Below the pieces are notes generated by a model. That model was not told the origin of the DNA, ran no database searches, and worked only from the letters and a program-made list of their open reading frames with translations. The translations under genes were made by a program, and so were the position numbers. Positions 36,263 to 47,055 of a stretch of DNA of 64,000 nucleotides are shown here, in pieces. Every line of letters starts with the position of its first letter. Position 1 is the stretch's first letter. The stretch spans positions 1,612,001-1,676,000 of the forward strand of contig NZ_FNTZ01000001.1 of assembly GCF_900105555.1 (NCBI RefSeq), in the 5' to 3' direction. This DNA is from Pseudomonas coleopterorum. GTDB lineage: Bacteria > Pseudomonadota > Gammaproteobacteria > Pseudomonadales > Pseudomonadaceae.

Positions 36263-37414
36263 TTACAGTAGATAGTTGCGCAGCTCGCGGGCGATCAGCA
36301 TGCGCTGGATCTCGCTGGAGCCTTCGTAGATCTGGGTGATGCGCGCATCGCGGTAATACTTCTCCACCGGATAATCTTCCAGATAGCCATAGCCACCGTG
36401 TATCTGCACGGCGCTGGAGCAGACCCGCTCGGCCATTTCCGAGGCGAAGAGCTTCGCCTGGGAGGCTTCGGACAGGCAGGGCAGGCCTGCACTGCGCAGG
36501 CGTGCGGCATGCAGCACCAGCAGTCTCGCGGCGTTGACCTGCACCTGCATGTCGGCCAGCAGGTTGGCCACGCTTTGGTGCTCGATGATCGGCTTGCCGA
36601 ACTGAACCCGCTCGCGGGCGTAGCCCAATGCCGCTTCGAACGCCGCGCGTGCGATGCCCAGTGCCTGGGCGGCGATGCCGATACGGCCGCCTTCCAGGTT
36701 GGACAGCGCGATGTTCAGGCCCTTGCCGCGCTCGCCAAGCAGGTTGTCGGCAGGGACGCGACACTGGCTCAAGGTGATGGCGCAGGTGTCGGAGGCGCGG
36801 ATACCGAGCTTGTGCTCGCTGCGGTCGACGGTAAACCCGGGCGTGTCGGTGGGCACCAGAAAGGCGGACAGGCCCTTCTTGCCCAGTTCCGGGTCGGTGA
36901 CCGCGAAGACGATGGCGAGCCTGGCCCGACGACCGTTGGTGACGAACTGCTTGGCACCGTCGATGACCCAGTGCTCGCCCTCGAGCACGGCGCGGGTACG
37001 CAGGTTGTTCGCCTCGGAGCCCGCCTGGGGTTCGGTCAGGCAGAAGCAGCCGATGGCCTCGCCGCTGGCCAGCGCTGCCAGCCAGGTGTCCTGCTGGGCC
37101 GGGCTGCCATAGTTGAGCAAGGGGCCGCAGCCCACAGAGTTGTGCACGCTCATCAACGCCCCCAGCGCACCATCGGCGGCGGAGATTTCTTCCACCGCCA
37201 GGGCGTAGGCGACGTAGTCGGTGTAACTGCCGCCCCATTGCTCGGGCACCACCATGCCCAGTAGCCCAAGGGCGCCCATCTGCGCCACCAGGGCGTCATC
37301 GATCCAGCCGGCCTGTTCCCAGGCACGGGAATGGGGGGCAACTTCGGCGCGGGCGAAGTCGCGCGCCATGTCACGGATCATGATCTGTTCTTCGCTCAGT
37401 TCCAGGTCTTGCAT
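36263..37414 (-). CDS. Acyl-CoA dehydrogenase (probable isobutyryl-CoA dehydrogenase)
   Basis: A 383-residue FAD enzyme of the short/branched-chain acyl-CoA dehydrogenase family. N-terminal helices ([20 protein letters not shown]), [15 protein letters not shown] (FAD/substrate loop), [16 protein letters not shown] and [14 protein letters not shown] are present. The catalytic base Glu364 lies in [17 protein letters not shown] precedes ATG 37414. It starts 14 bases after the 3-hydroxyisobutyryl-CoA hydrolase stop, so they are one operon. In valine degradation it would oxidise isobutyryl-CoA to methacrylyl-CoA; substrate assignment rests on this pairing. Confidence 0.88.
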   Translation of the reverse strand: MQDLELSEEQIMIRDMARDFARAEVAPHSRAWEQAGWIDDALVAQMGALGLLGMVVPEQWGGSYTDYVAYALAVEEISAADGALGALMSVHNSVGCGPLLNYGSPAQQDTWLAALASGEAIGCFCLTEPQAGSEANNLRTRAVLEGEHWVIDGAKQFVTNGRRARLAIVFAVTDPELGKKGLSAFLVPTDTPGFTVDRSEHKLGIRASDTCAITLSQCRVPADNLLGERGKGLNIALSNLEGGRIGIAAQALGIARAAFEAALGYARERVQFGKPIIEHQSVANLLADMQVQVNAARLLVLHAARLRSAGLPCLSEASQAKLFASEMAERVCSSAVQIHGGYGYLEDYPVEKYYRDARITQIYEGSSEIQRMLIARELRNYLL

Positions 37415-37428
37415 GGCAGACTCCGGCC

Positions 37429-38520
37429 TCAGAGGCCTTGGAAGAAGGGCTCGATGCGCGCAGGCGTGAGCCGGTCTAGCGTCGGTGGGTTCCAACGCGG
37501 GTTCTTGTCTTTGTCGATCAGTAAAGCACGGACGCCTTCGATCAGGTCGCCCTGTTCGAACCACTGGCGATTGAGGTGCAGCTCCAAGGCGAAGCAGTCG
37601 TCCAGGCTGAGGTGGCGACCGCGGCGCAGCAGTTCGAGGGTCACCGCCATCGCCACTGGCGAGCGGGTGCGCATCAGCTGCGCGGTGTTCTGCGCCCACT
37701 GCTGACTGTCGGCGACGTTCACGTTTTCCAGTTGCTCGACCAGGCTGGTCAAGTCGTCCTGACTGAAGAAGTGATCGATGGCCGGCCGCAGCCGGTGCAG
37801 CGGGGCGTCGGGCAGGCTTTGCACGCCGAGGCGAGCGAGGACGCCCTGCAGGTCCTTGAGAGGGTTGTCGCCCCATTGCAGTCTGTCCAGGCGCTCATCG
37901 AGCAGGGTCAACCGGTCGCTTTCCAGGTACCAGTCCGCCAGACCGCAATAGAGTGCATCGGCGGCCGCGATCTGGACCCCGGTGACGCCCAGGTAGGTGC
38001 CGATTTCACCGGGGATGCGGCTCAGGAAATAGGTGGCGCCCACATCGGGGAAATAGCCGATGGCCACTTCGGGCATGCCCAGCTTGCTGCGCTCGGTGAC
38101 GACGCGCAGTTCGGCCGCCTGAGCCAGGCCCATGCCACCGCCCAGGGTGTAGCCGTCGAGCAGGGCCAGCACGGGCTTGCGATACTGATGCAGGCACTGG
38201 TCCAGGGCGTATTCTTCGTCGAAGAAGACCTCATGCAGGGCTTCATGGCCGCGATAGCTGAGGTAGAGGTTGCGAATGTCGCCGCCGGCGCAGAAGCCGC
38301 GGTCGCCAGCGCCGCGCAGCACCACGGCATGGATGTGCGGGTCCAGCGCCCAGGCGTCGAGATAGCCGCGTAGGGCGCGGATCATGTCGAGGGTGAGTGC
38401 ATTCAGACCGGCGGGGCGGTTGAGGGTCAAGTGGCCGATGTGGTTACGGACTTCGCCGAGTACCTGGTCATCGAGCCCCAGGGAAGACCGCTGGGGAGGT
38501 GGAAAGACCTGAGTTGTCAT
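37429..38520 (-). CDS. 3-hydroxyisobutyryl-CoA hydrolase
   Basis: A 363-residue crotonase-fold hydrolase releasing 3-hydroxyisobutyrate from its CoA ester in valine catabolism. Longer than hydratases of this fold. It shows [49 protein letters not shown] and [19 protein letters not shown]. The last holds the Glu and Asp that mark HIBCH enzymes, unlike the two glutamates of hydratases. The C-terminal extension (about 230-363) also fits. First gene of a two-gene unit with the acyl-CoA dehydrogenase. Confidence 0.9.
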   Translation of the reverse strand: MTTQVFPPPQRSSLGLDDQVLGEVRNHIGHLTLNRPAGLNALTLDMIRALRGYLDAWALDPHIHAVVLRGAGDRGFCAGGDIRNLYLSYRGHEALHEVFFDEEYALDQCLHQYRKPVLALLDGYTLGGGMGLAQAAELRVVTERSKLGMPEVAIGYFPDVGATYFLSRIPGEIGTYLGVTGVQIAAADALYCGLADWYLESDRLTLLDERLDRLQWGDNPLKDLQGVLARLGVQSLPDAPLHRLRPAIDHFFSQDDLTSLVEQLENVNVADSQQWAQNTAQLMRTRSPVAMAVTLELLRRGRHLSLDDCFALELHLNRQWFEQGDLIEGVRALLIDKDKNPRWNPPTLDRLTPARIEPFFQGL

Positions 38521-38720
38521 CGCTGAATCCCTGCTTGTTATTGATTTCCTGAGATAAATAAGCGGACCAGGTGATCGTGACAGGCAAGTTTGCAGCTTTC
38601 AATGCAGATTAATGCAGGTAATGCCTGCAAATTTGCACGGGTGATGGACGCTGGCCGGCACCCAGTAGACCCAGCCATCGTAACGGGGTTCGGTGTGGTT
38701 TCAGGACCTGAAGCGATGAA
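38521..38720. other. Unique part of the intergenic region before the tandem repeats
   Basis: About 200 bases of spacer, upstream of the HIBCH gene on the minus strand. A purine/pyrimidine-mixed AT-richer stretch (around 38540-38640, with two near-copies of a GCA(A/G)ATT(A/T)GCA-like motif) may hold its promoter. No gene. Confidence 0.5.
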
Positions 38721-39040
38721 GCCGGACGCGGCTTGCGCCGCTGCTACAGGGACGCGGCGCTCGCGTCGGCGGTGGATGCGGTGGGTCAGGGGTACCGAGG
38801 TGAGGCCGGACGCGGCTTGCGCCGCTGCTACAGGGAACGCGGTGCTTGCGCTGGCGGTGGTTGCGGTGGGTCTGGGGCACCGCGGTGAAGCCGGACGCGG
38901 CTTGCGCCGTTCCTGTAGCAGCGGCGCGAGCCGCGTCGGCGGTGGATGCGGTGGATCAGGGGCACCGCGGTGAGGCCGGACGCGGCTTGCACCGCTGCTA
39001 CAGGGAACGCGGCGCTCGCGTCGGCGGTGGGTGCGGTGGT
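38721..39040. repeat. Tandem array of about four 84-85 bp REP-type units
   Basis: Unit starts (GCCGGACGCGGCTTGC) are at 38721, 38805, 38890 and 38975: period 84, 85, 85. The unit contains GCGCCGCTGCTACAGGGA, the core of a REP palindrome also found at 62066-62158. In the third unit the central part is present in the opposite orientation (TTCCTGTAGCAGCGGCGCG). The last unit runs up to the stop codon of the nrtC-like gene. Confidence 0.85.
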
Positions 39041-39841
39041 TCAGGCGACGGCTTCGACGACTTTCCCCTGTTTCTCGTAGAGGAAACTGAGCACCGCCAG
39101 GCGGTACTGGTTGTAGCGCGGGTCGTCGGCCAGGGCCAGGCGGCTGCGGGGGCGGGGCAGGTCGATGGTGAGGATTTCGCCGATGGTCGCCGCCGGGCCG
39201 TTGGTCATCATCACGATGCGATCGGACAGCAGCACCGCCTCGTCGACATCGTGAGTGATCATCATCACCGTGTTGTGCAGCTCGCTCTGGATGCGCATCA
39301 CCTCATCCTGCAAGTGGGCGCGGGTCAGCGCGTCCAGCGCGCCGAACGGTTCGTCGAGCAACAACACCTTGGGCTGCATCGCCAGCGCGCGGGCGATGCC
39401 CACACGCTGCTTCATGCCGCCGGAAATCTCGCTCGGGCGCTTGTGCAGCGCGTGGGTCATGTTGACCATTTCCAGGTTGTGCAGGGTCCAGGCATGGCGC
39501 TCGCTCTTGCTCTTGCTGTGCTTGAAGACCTTGTCCACGCCCAGGGCCACATTTTCATAAACGGTCAGCCAGGGCAGCAGCGAATGGTTCTGAAACACCA
39601 AACTGCGGTCCGGCCCCGGCTGGCGCACTTCCTTGCCGTCGAGAATCACCGCACCGTTGCTCGATTCGATGAGCCCGGCGACGATGTTCAGCACCGTCGA
39701 CTTGCCGCAGCCCGAGTGGCCGATGATGGAAATGTACTCGCCGCGTGCGACGTTCAGGTTGATCCCGCGCAGCACCTGGCTGGTGACACCGTCGCGCTCG
39801 AAGTGCTTGTCGACGTTTTCGATACTCAAGTAATGGCTCAT
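39041..39841 (-). CDS. nrtC: Nitrate/nitrite ABC transporter ATP-binding protein
   Basis: A 266-residue ABC ATPase of the NrtC/NrtD, CmpD, SsuB group. Walker A is IIGHSGCGKSTVLNIVAGL, the Q-loop region is SLVFQNHSLLPWLTVYEN, the signature is SEISGGMKQRVGIARAL and Walker B is PKVLLLDEPFGALDALT, with a His-switch in MMITHDVDEAVLLSDR. It has no fused substrate-binding domain, unlike cyanobacterial NrtC. Last gene of the nrtABC operon (nine bases after nrtB). Its stop abuts the tandem repeats. Assignment to nitrate comes from the operon and NasR upstream. Confidence 0.9.
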   Translation of the reverse strand: MSHYLSIENVDKHFERDGVTSQVLRGINLNVARGEYISIIGHSGCGKSTVLNIVAGLIESSNGAVILDGKEVRQPGPDRSLVFQNHSLLPWLTVYENVALGVDKVFKHSKSKSERHAWTLHNLEMVNMTHALHKRPSEISGGMKQRVGIARALAMQPKVLLLDEPFGALDALTRAHLQDEVMRIQSELHNTVMMITHDVDEAVLLSDRIVMMTNGPAATIGEILTIDLPRPRSRLALADDPRYNQYRLAVLSFLYEKQGKVVEAVA

Positions 39842-39850
39842 GTTGCCTCC

Positions 39851-40726
39851 TCAGCTTTGCGAAGTGCCGCGGGTGACCAGGCGTCCGACCATCGCCACCA
39901 GGCGATCGAGGCAGAAGCCGACGATGCCCACGTAGGCCAGGGCGAGAATGATGTCGCTGATGCGCGAGGCGTTCCAGGCGTCCCAGATGAAGAACCCGAT
40001 GCCGACACCGCCAATCAGCATTTCCGCGGCGATGATCGCCAGCCACGACAGGCCGACGCCGATGCGCAGGCCGGAAAAGATATAGGGCGCAGCTGCCGGC
40101 AGCATGATCTTGCTGAAGTACTCGACGCCGTTGAGCCGCAGCACCTTGGCCACGTTGCGGTAGTCCTCGGGAATGTTGCGCACGCCCACCGAGGTGTTGA
40201 TGATGATCGGCCAGATGGCGGTGATGAAGATCACGAAGATCGCCGAAGGGTAGCTGTCCTTGAAACCGGCCAGCGACAGCGGCAGCCAGGCCAGCGGCGG
40301 TACCGTACGCAGGATCTGGAACAACGGATCGAGCCCGCGCATGGCCCAGGTCGACTGTCCCACCAGCACGCCCAGGCTGATCCCCACCACCACGGCCAGG
40401 GCATAGCCGTAGGCAACCCGCGATAGGCTGGCCAGCAGCTGCCAGGCCATGCCCTTGTCATTGCCGCCGTTGTCGTAGAACGGATCGACGATCAGCTCCC
40501 AGGTATCACTGATCACCTGAGTGGGCGGCGGCAGCGCCGCGCCCTTGCCGCTGCACACCAGTTGCCAGACCAGCAACAGCAGGGCGCCGATCACCACCGG
40601 GGGCAGGCACTGCTGCAACACGAAGCGGCGGGCGTTCTTCAGCAGTTTCGCCATCACCGGCGGCTTGACCTGGGCCTTGGCGACGGCCTGGGCGGCGCTG
40701 TGCAGCTTCTTCACTTCAGCATTCAT
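39851..40726 (-). CDS. nrtB: Nitrate ABC transporter permease
   Basis: A 291-residue inner-membrane permease with about six membrane segments. Examples are FVLQQCLPPVVIGALLLLVW, GYALAVVVGISLGVLVG, IFVIFITAIWPIIINTS and LAIIAAEMLIGGVGIGFFIW. The EAA-loop region LRLNGVEYFSKIMLPAAAPYI matches NrtB/SsuC-type permeases. The N-terminal 30 residues are cytosolic and charged. Middle gene of nrtABC, 27 bases after nrtA. Only one permease gene is present, as in the nrtABC-type systems of pseudomonads. Confidence 0.9.
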   Translation of the reverse strand: MNAEVKKLHSAAQAVAKAQVKPPVMAKLLKNARRFVLQQCLPPVVIGALLLLVWQLVCSGKGAALPPPTQVISDTWELIVDPFYDNGGNDKGMAWQLLASLSRVAYGYALAVVVGISLGVLVGQSTWAMRGLDPLFQILRTVPPLAWLPLSLAGFKDSYPSAIFVIFITAIWPIIINTSVGVRNIPEDYRNVAKVLRLNGVEYFSKIMLPAAAPYIFSGLRIGVGLSWLAIIAAEMLIGGVGIGFFIWDAWNASRISDIILALAYVGIVGFCLDRLVAMVGRLVTRGTSQS

Positions 40727-40753
40727 GGTGACCTCCGGTGAGTGCGGGAAACA

Positions 40754-42079
40754 TCAGGCCAGGGCCTTGATGGACAGGCTGTCGAGATAGGCCTGCGGGT
40801 TCTGAGGATCGAAGGTCTTGCCGTCGAAGAAGGTCTCGACACCGCGCGAGTCGGAATCGGGGATCTGCGCCGCCGGCACGTTCAATTCCCCGGCGGCCAG
40901 GCGCCAGATATCGGAGCGATTGACCTTGGCGATCAAGGCCTGGCTGTCGAAGTCCTTGGGCAGGTAGCCCCAACGCTTGTTCTCGGTGAGGAACCACAGG
41001 TCGTGGCTCTTGAACGGGTAGGAGGCGAAGTCGTCCCAGTAGCGCATGATGTGCGGGCTGTCCTTGACCACCTTGCCGGTGCCGTAGTCGAAGTTGCCTT
41101 TCATGCGCTCGATGATGTCCGCCACCGGCGCGTTGATCCAGCGACGCTTGGCGCAGATCTCTGCCACTTCGTCCTTGTTCTCCGGCCGCTCGCAGAACAT
41201 CTGCGCTTCCATCACGGCCTTGAGCAGGGCTTTGGTCGCGTTGGGGTGCTTGTCCACGTAGTCGGCGCGCAGGGCCAGGGCCTTCTCCGGATGCTTGTTC
41301 CAGATCTCTCCCGTGGTGTTGGCCGTGTAGCCGACTTTCTGATTGATCAGCTGGGCGTTCCACGGTTCGCAGACGCAGAAGCTGTCCATGCTGCCGACCT
41401 TCATGTTGGCGACCATCTGCGGCGGGGGCACGACGATGGTGGACAGGTCCTTGTTCGGGTCGATGCCACCTGCGGCCAGCCAGTAGCGCAACCACAAATC
41501 GTGGGTGCCGCCGGGGAAGGTCATCGCGGCATTGACGGTCTTGCCGCTGGCACGCTTGCTGGCCAGCGCCGCCTTGAACGGTGCGGAATCCAGGCCCAGC
41601 TTGAGGTCGGCATGTTCGTTGCCCACCGAGATGCACTGGCCGGACAGGTTAAGCCGCGCGAGGATGTACATGGGCACTGGCTGGTTGTTGGGCGTGACCT
41701 TGCCAGCAGCGATCAGGTAGGGCATGGGTGTGAGGATGTGTGCGCCGTCGATGCCGTTGGCGGCCGAACCCAGCACCAGATTGTCCCGCGTTGTACCCCA
41801 GGACGACTGTTTGAGCACTTCCACCCCGGTCATGCCGTGCTTGGCGAAGAATCCTTTCTCGTCGGCGACGAACAGCGGCGCGGCATCGGTCAGCGCGATG
41901 AAGCCCAGCTTGGCCGTGGTGGTTTCCAGACCGTCGCTGCCCGCTGCCCAGACCGCCGAGGACAGCCCGGGTGGCAGCAGTCCAAGGGCTGCACCGGCAC
42001 CGGCCACGGTCAACGACTGCTTGAGAAAGTGCCGACGCTTGGCGTCGTGCGGGTGTGCTTTGAAAGGCGTGTCATCCAT
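40754..42079 (-). CDS. nrtA: Nitrate ABC transporter substrate-binding protein
   Basis: A 441-residue periplasmic binding protein of the NrtA/CmpA family. The N-terminus has a twin-arginine motif (KRRHFLKQS) then a hydrophobic signal stretch (AGAGAALGLLPPGLSSAVWA), so export by Tat is predicted. The mature part has the family motifs TPMPYLIAAGKVTPNNQPVP, FPGGTHDLWLRYWLAAGGID and NMKVGSMDSFCVCEPWNAQL (ligand-binding cleft). Preceded by a 5' leader with attenuator hairpins and a sigma-54 promoter. First gene of the nrtABC operon. Confidence 0.92.
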   Translation of the reverse strand: MDDTPFKAHPHDAKRRHFLKQSLTVAGAGAALGLLPPGLSSAVWAAGSDGLETTTAKLGFIALTDAAPLFVADEKGFFAKHGMTGVEVLKQSSWGTTRDNLVLGSAANGIDGAHILTPMPYLIAAGKVTPNNQPVPMYILARLNLSGQCISVGNEHADLKLGLDSAPFKAALASKRASGKTVNAAMTFPGGTHDLWLRYWLAAGGIDPNKDLSTIVVPPPQMVANMKVGSMDSFCVCEPWNAQLINQKVGYTANTTGEIWNKHPEKALALRADYVDKHPNATKALLKAVMEAQMFCERPENKDEVAEICAKRRWINAPVADIIERMKGNFDYGTGKVVKDSPHIMRYWDDFASYPFKSHDLWFLTENKRWGYLPKDFDSQALIAKVNRSDIWRLAAGELNVPAAQIPDSDSRGVETFFDGKTFDPQNPQAYLDSLSIKALA

Positions 42080-42115
42080 CGCTGATTCCCCTGCTGCTGG
42101 CGGCCAAAAAAATGC

Positions 42116-42172
42116 AAAAAAAAACGGCGGTCACGCGCTCCGGGCAATGCTGCCGGAACGCGTGGACGCCGT
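42116..42172 (-). terminator. Attenuator terminator in the nrtA leader
   Basis: On the minus strand two arms of about 20 bases (ACGGCGTCCACGCGTTCCGG and CCGGAGCGCGTGACCGCCGT) pair with three mismatches around a short loop. A run of nine T follows. It lies 37 bases upstream of the nrtA start, where it would stop transcription before the operon. Confidence 0.88.
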
Positions 42173-42178
42173 TGTCCA
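42163..42178 (-). promoter_or_regulatory. Hexaloop hairpin P2, ANTAR target candidate
   Basis: On the minus strand TGGAC-AACGGC-GTCCA: 5-bp stem with a six-base loop having A at position 1 and G at position 4, as in the published ANTAR RNA motif. It shares bases with the 5' arm of the terminator, so the two structures exclude each other. Confidence 0.7.
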
Positions 42179-42192
42179 GGATTCGAATAGTC

Positions 42193-42212
42193 GACCGCAG
42201 TTGGCTGCGGTC
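42193..42212 (-). promoter_or_regulatory. Hairpin P1 of the nrtA leader
   Basis: On the minus strand GACCGCA-GCCAAC-TGCGGTC, a 7-bp stem with a six-base loop (or 8-bp with a tetraloop), 14 bases 5' of P2. Its position fits the first hairpin of an ANTAR-binding leader, though the loop does not start with A. Confidence 0.6.
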
Positions 42213-42226
42213 CTGTGTGTCTCAAA

Positions 42227-42241
42227 GCAGATTGCGTGCCA
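42227..42241 (-). promoter_or_regulatory. Sigma-54 promoter of nrtABC
   Basis: On the minus strand TGGCACG-CAAT-CTGCTT: GG-N10-GC spacing intact, one mismatch to TGGCACG-N4-TTGC(A/T). It would start a transcript near 42215, just before hairpin P1. NtrC control is the expected but unseen partner. Confidence 0.75.
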
Positions 42242-42352
42242 AGGCGTCGAGAGCCGCACGGGACGCAGTGGTCCTCGCGCAATGGAGCGTCCGTGTGCAC
42301 GGATGCGGAGCATGCCACCGGCAGGGTGCGCAAATAGGGCGCAGTCTGTGCC

Positions 42353-43639
42353 TCAACCTTTGCCAGCGACGGCCAATACGTTCTGCGCCATGTCGACCAT
42401 GCGCAGCCCTCGCGACATCGCCGATTGCCGCAGTCGGGTGTACGCCTCGCTTTCGCTGAGGGCATATTCATTCATCAACAATTGCTTGGCCCGTTCCACC
42501 AGCTTGCGTTCATTGAGCGCCTGGCGGGCCTCGTCCAGTTGCAGGTTGGCATCCTGCAGACGGTGGGTCTGGGCCTGCAGCAGGTCCAGCAGCGAGCGGC
42601 CCATCTGCGGTCCGTGACCGTCGGGCGCAGGGCTGTCGAGATCGCTGGCATGCACGCTGAACAGCCGGGCATCGCCGCAGCCCATGGTTTCCAGACTGGC
42701 CAGGCGTTGCAACAGCACGCGGTGGTTGTCGAGGTCGGCATTGGCCAGCTTGATGCTGCTCTGACAACTGGCCAACAGTTGCTCGGCAAGTTGCTTCTCC
42801 ACCTCGTGCATCTGATCGATGCGCTGGCTGTGCAGCTCGAACCAGAGCTGCGACAGGCCCGGGTCCACCGGATGTTGCGCCGAGGTGCGCATGCCGACTT
42901 CGCGCAGGCGCAACAACTGTGTGGTGAGTTCGCTGCGCTGCAGCTCGGCCCAGCGCTGACCGGCCAGCGGGTCGGCAAATTCGCTGAAGGTCTGGAAGCA
43001 GCGCTCCTGGCTTTGCGTCAGGTGCAGGATGCGCTCCTGCACACTGGCGTCGAAAAAACCCGCCGAGAAGCCGGCCACGCCGGTGGCCCTCTCCTGACCC
43101 GCCAGCTCCTTGCCCTGCATGAAGTTGAACAGCGCCACCAGCACCCGGGTGATGTCCGGATCGATGGCCGTGTCGGCCGCCTCGAAGACCACGGCCATGA
43201 GTCCACCAATCAGGCGAGTCAGCGCCGCCGTGGCCACGCTGGGTGCGAGCAGGCGTTCGCGAATGCGCCGCCGCAGGCCGGGCAATTCGTCGAAACCGTG
43301 CAGGACGTAGGCAACGCGGTTGAACAGGCGGGCGCGGTCGGCCGCGCTGGCTGCATTGAGGTCCACGGCCTGCAAGCGCTGGAGTACGTCGTGCTCCAGT
43401 GCCTTAGCCTGCTCGGTGTGCAGGTCCAGTTGCCGGCGGTGGGTTTCCACCTGGCTGCCCAGATAGAGGTTGGTGTAGCCACGCTCACGCTGCAGGGCAT
43501 GCACCAGGCGGCTGATCAGCGTCACCAGTTCACAGGTGTCGGCCAGCCCGCGCAGGCCTTCGAGCTCGCTGCGGCGAGCGGCCAGCATGAAACGCAGGGC
43601 AGGGGGCATAGGACGATCAGGCAGGGCGCGATCAGGCAT
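42353..43639 (-). CDS. nasR: Nitrate-responsive ANTAR antiterminator
   Basis: A 428-residue protein with an N-terminal NIT-type nitrate/nitrite-sensing domain (about 25-280: LVHALQRERGYTNLYLGSQ, LHGFDELPGLRRRIR, VFEAADTAIDPDITRVLVAL). A central helical linker (about 300-360) leads to a C-terminal ANTAR RNA-binding domain (QALNERKLVERAKQLLMNEY and SEAYTRLRQSAMSRGLRMVD). NasR binds leader RNA and prevents termination when nitrate is present; such a leader stands before the next gene, nrtA. The start at 43639 is chosen over 43609 for its GAG-type site. The reading frame runs further upstream without a good start. Confidence 0.9.
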   Translation of the reverse strand: MPDRALPDRPMPPALRFMLAARRSELEGLRGLADTCELVTLISRLVHALQRERGYTNLYLGSQVETHRRQLDLHTEQAKALEHDVLQRLQAVDLNAASAADRARLFNRVAYVLHGFDELPGLRRRIRERLLAPSVATAALTRLIGGLMAVVFEAADTAIDPDITRVLVALFNFMQGKELAGQERATGVAGFSAGFFDASVQERILHLTQSQERCFQTFSEFADPLAGQRWAELQRSELTTQLLRLREVGMRTSAQHPVDPGLSQLWFELHSQRIDQMHEVEKQLAEQLLASCQSSIKLANADLDNHRVLLQRLASLETMGCGDARLFSVHASDLDSPAPDGHGPQMGRSLLDLLQAQTHRLQDANLQLDEARQALNERKLVERAKQLLMNEYALSESEAYTRLRQSAMSRGLRMVDMAQNVLAVAGKG

Positions 43640-43785
43640 GGCGGGCTCGCAACTTCGGTGAGGGACGGCACGGTTGCATGCAAATCCCGGTCCCGACGTT
43701 GCGCCCGCCGCGTGCATTGCCACGTATGCCGACGGCTGTGTAACTGCTATAACGCCCAGGCCCAACAATAAAAAAGGAGTCAGCG

Positions 43786-44712
43786 ATGTCCCCCATTCGT
43801 CTCGGCGTGGTCGGCTACGGCAAGATTGCCCAGGATCAGCACGTCCCCGCCTTGCGCAATGACCCATCCTTCGAGCTGGTCGCCGTGGCCACCCTCGGCG
43901 AGCCATGCCCCGGCGTCACGCATTTCGGCAGCCTGCACGAGTTGCTCGAACAGGCCGCGGATATCCAGGCGCTGGCGTTCTGCACACCGCCTCAGGGTCG
44001 CTATGCGCAGGTCCGCGAAGCGCTGCTGGCCGGCAAGCACGTGCTGGTGGAAAAACCGCCCTGCGCCAGCCTCGGCGAGGCCATGGCCCTGGTCGAACTG
44101 GCCGCCGAGCAGGGTGTGACCTGCCTGTTCGCCTGGCATTCACGCTTCGCCGCAGGGGTCGAAAGCGCCCGCGCCTGGCTGGCGGGTAAACGCCTGCAGT
44201 CGGTCACGGTGCAGTGGAAGGAAGACGTGCGCAAGTGGCACCCGGGCCAGCAGTGGATCTGGCAGGCCGGCGGCCTCGGCGTGTTCGATCCGGGCATCAA
44301 CGCCCTGTCGATCATCAGCCACGTGCTGCCTGAAGCCCTGTTCGTCACCCAGGCCAGCCTGCGCTTTCCCGGCAATCGCCAGGCGCCGATCGCGGCTGAC
44401 CTGAGCATGAGCGACGCGAACGGCCTGCAGGTGAGCGCCGCCTTCGACTGGGACCACGGTCATGACGAGCTCTGGCAGATCGAAGTACATTGCGACGAAG
44501 GATGCCTGCGCCTGACCCACGGCGGCGCGCAGCTGCTCATCGACGATGTGCCGCAGACGCTCGAAACGGTGGGTGAATACCCGCTGCTCTACCGGCACTT
44601 CGCGCGATTGATCGAGGCCGGGAACAGTGACACCGATCTGCAGCCGTTGCGGCTGGTGGCCGACGGGTTTCTGCTCGGGGAGCGCGCAACGGTCGCCGAT
44701 TTCGTCGACTGA
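43786..44712 (+). CDS. gal: D-galactose 1-dehydrogenase (Gfo/Idh/MocA family)
   Basis: A 308-residue NAD(P)-dependent oxidoreductase. It resembles the characterised P. fluorescens galactose dehydrogenase: the Rossmann motif VVGYGKIAQDQHVPAL, FCTPPQGRYAQVREAL, LVEKPPCASLGEAM and the substrate-site block WKEDVRKWHPGQQWIWQAGG are all recognisable. It oxidises D-galactose (or arabinose) to the lactone in the De Ley-Doudoroff route; no other genes of that route are adjacent. GGAG precedes ATG 43786. Divergent from nasR. Assignment by recalled similarity, not a search. Confidence 0.85.
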   Translation: MSPIRLGVVGYGKIAQDQHVPALRNDPSFELVAVATLGEPCPGVTHFGSLHELLEQAADIQALAFCTPPQGRYAQVREALLAGKHVLVEKPPCASLGEAMALVELAAEQGVTCLFAWHSRFAAGVESARAWLAGKRLQSVTVQWKEDVRKWHPGQQWIWQAGGLGVFDPGINALSIISHVLPEALFVTQASLRFPGNRQAPIAADLSMSDANGLQVSAAFDWDHGHDELWQIEVHCDEGCLRLTHGGAQLLIDDVPQTLETVGEYPLLYRHFARLIEAGNSDTDLQPLRLVADGFLLGERATVADFVD

Positions 44713-44729
44713 AAACGCCGTTCAGGCAA

Positions 44730-44741
<12 letters not shown>
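44713..44741. terminator. Hairpin shared by gal and the SNF2 gene
   Basis: AAACGCCG-(TTCAGGCAACTAT)-CGGCGTTT, 8-bp perfect stem immediately after the gal stop. The loop contains the SNF2 stop codon, and T-runs are short on both strands. Confidence 0.55.
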
Positions 44742-47054
<2,313 letters not shown>

Positions 47055-47055
47055 A

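Noticed and set aside
38721..39040. Tandem repeats considered as a CRISPR array
   Set aside because: The period is 84-85 bp with nearly identical units and no unique spacers; no cas genes. It is a tandem REP array.
38846..40426. 526-codon plus-strand frame running from the tandem repeats into the antisense of nrtC/nrtB
   Set aside because: Starts inside non-coding repeats and then runs opposite well-supported nrt genes.
43673..43684. Palindrome TTGCATGCAA between nasR and gal as operator
   Set aside because: Only a 10-bp self-complementary word without a partner site; too weak to report as a feature.
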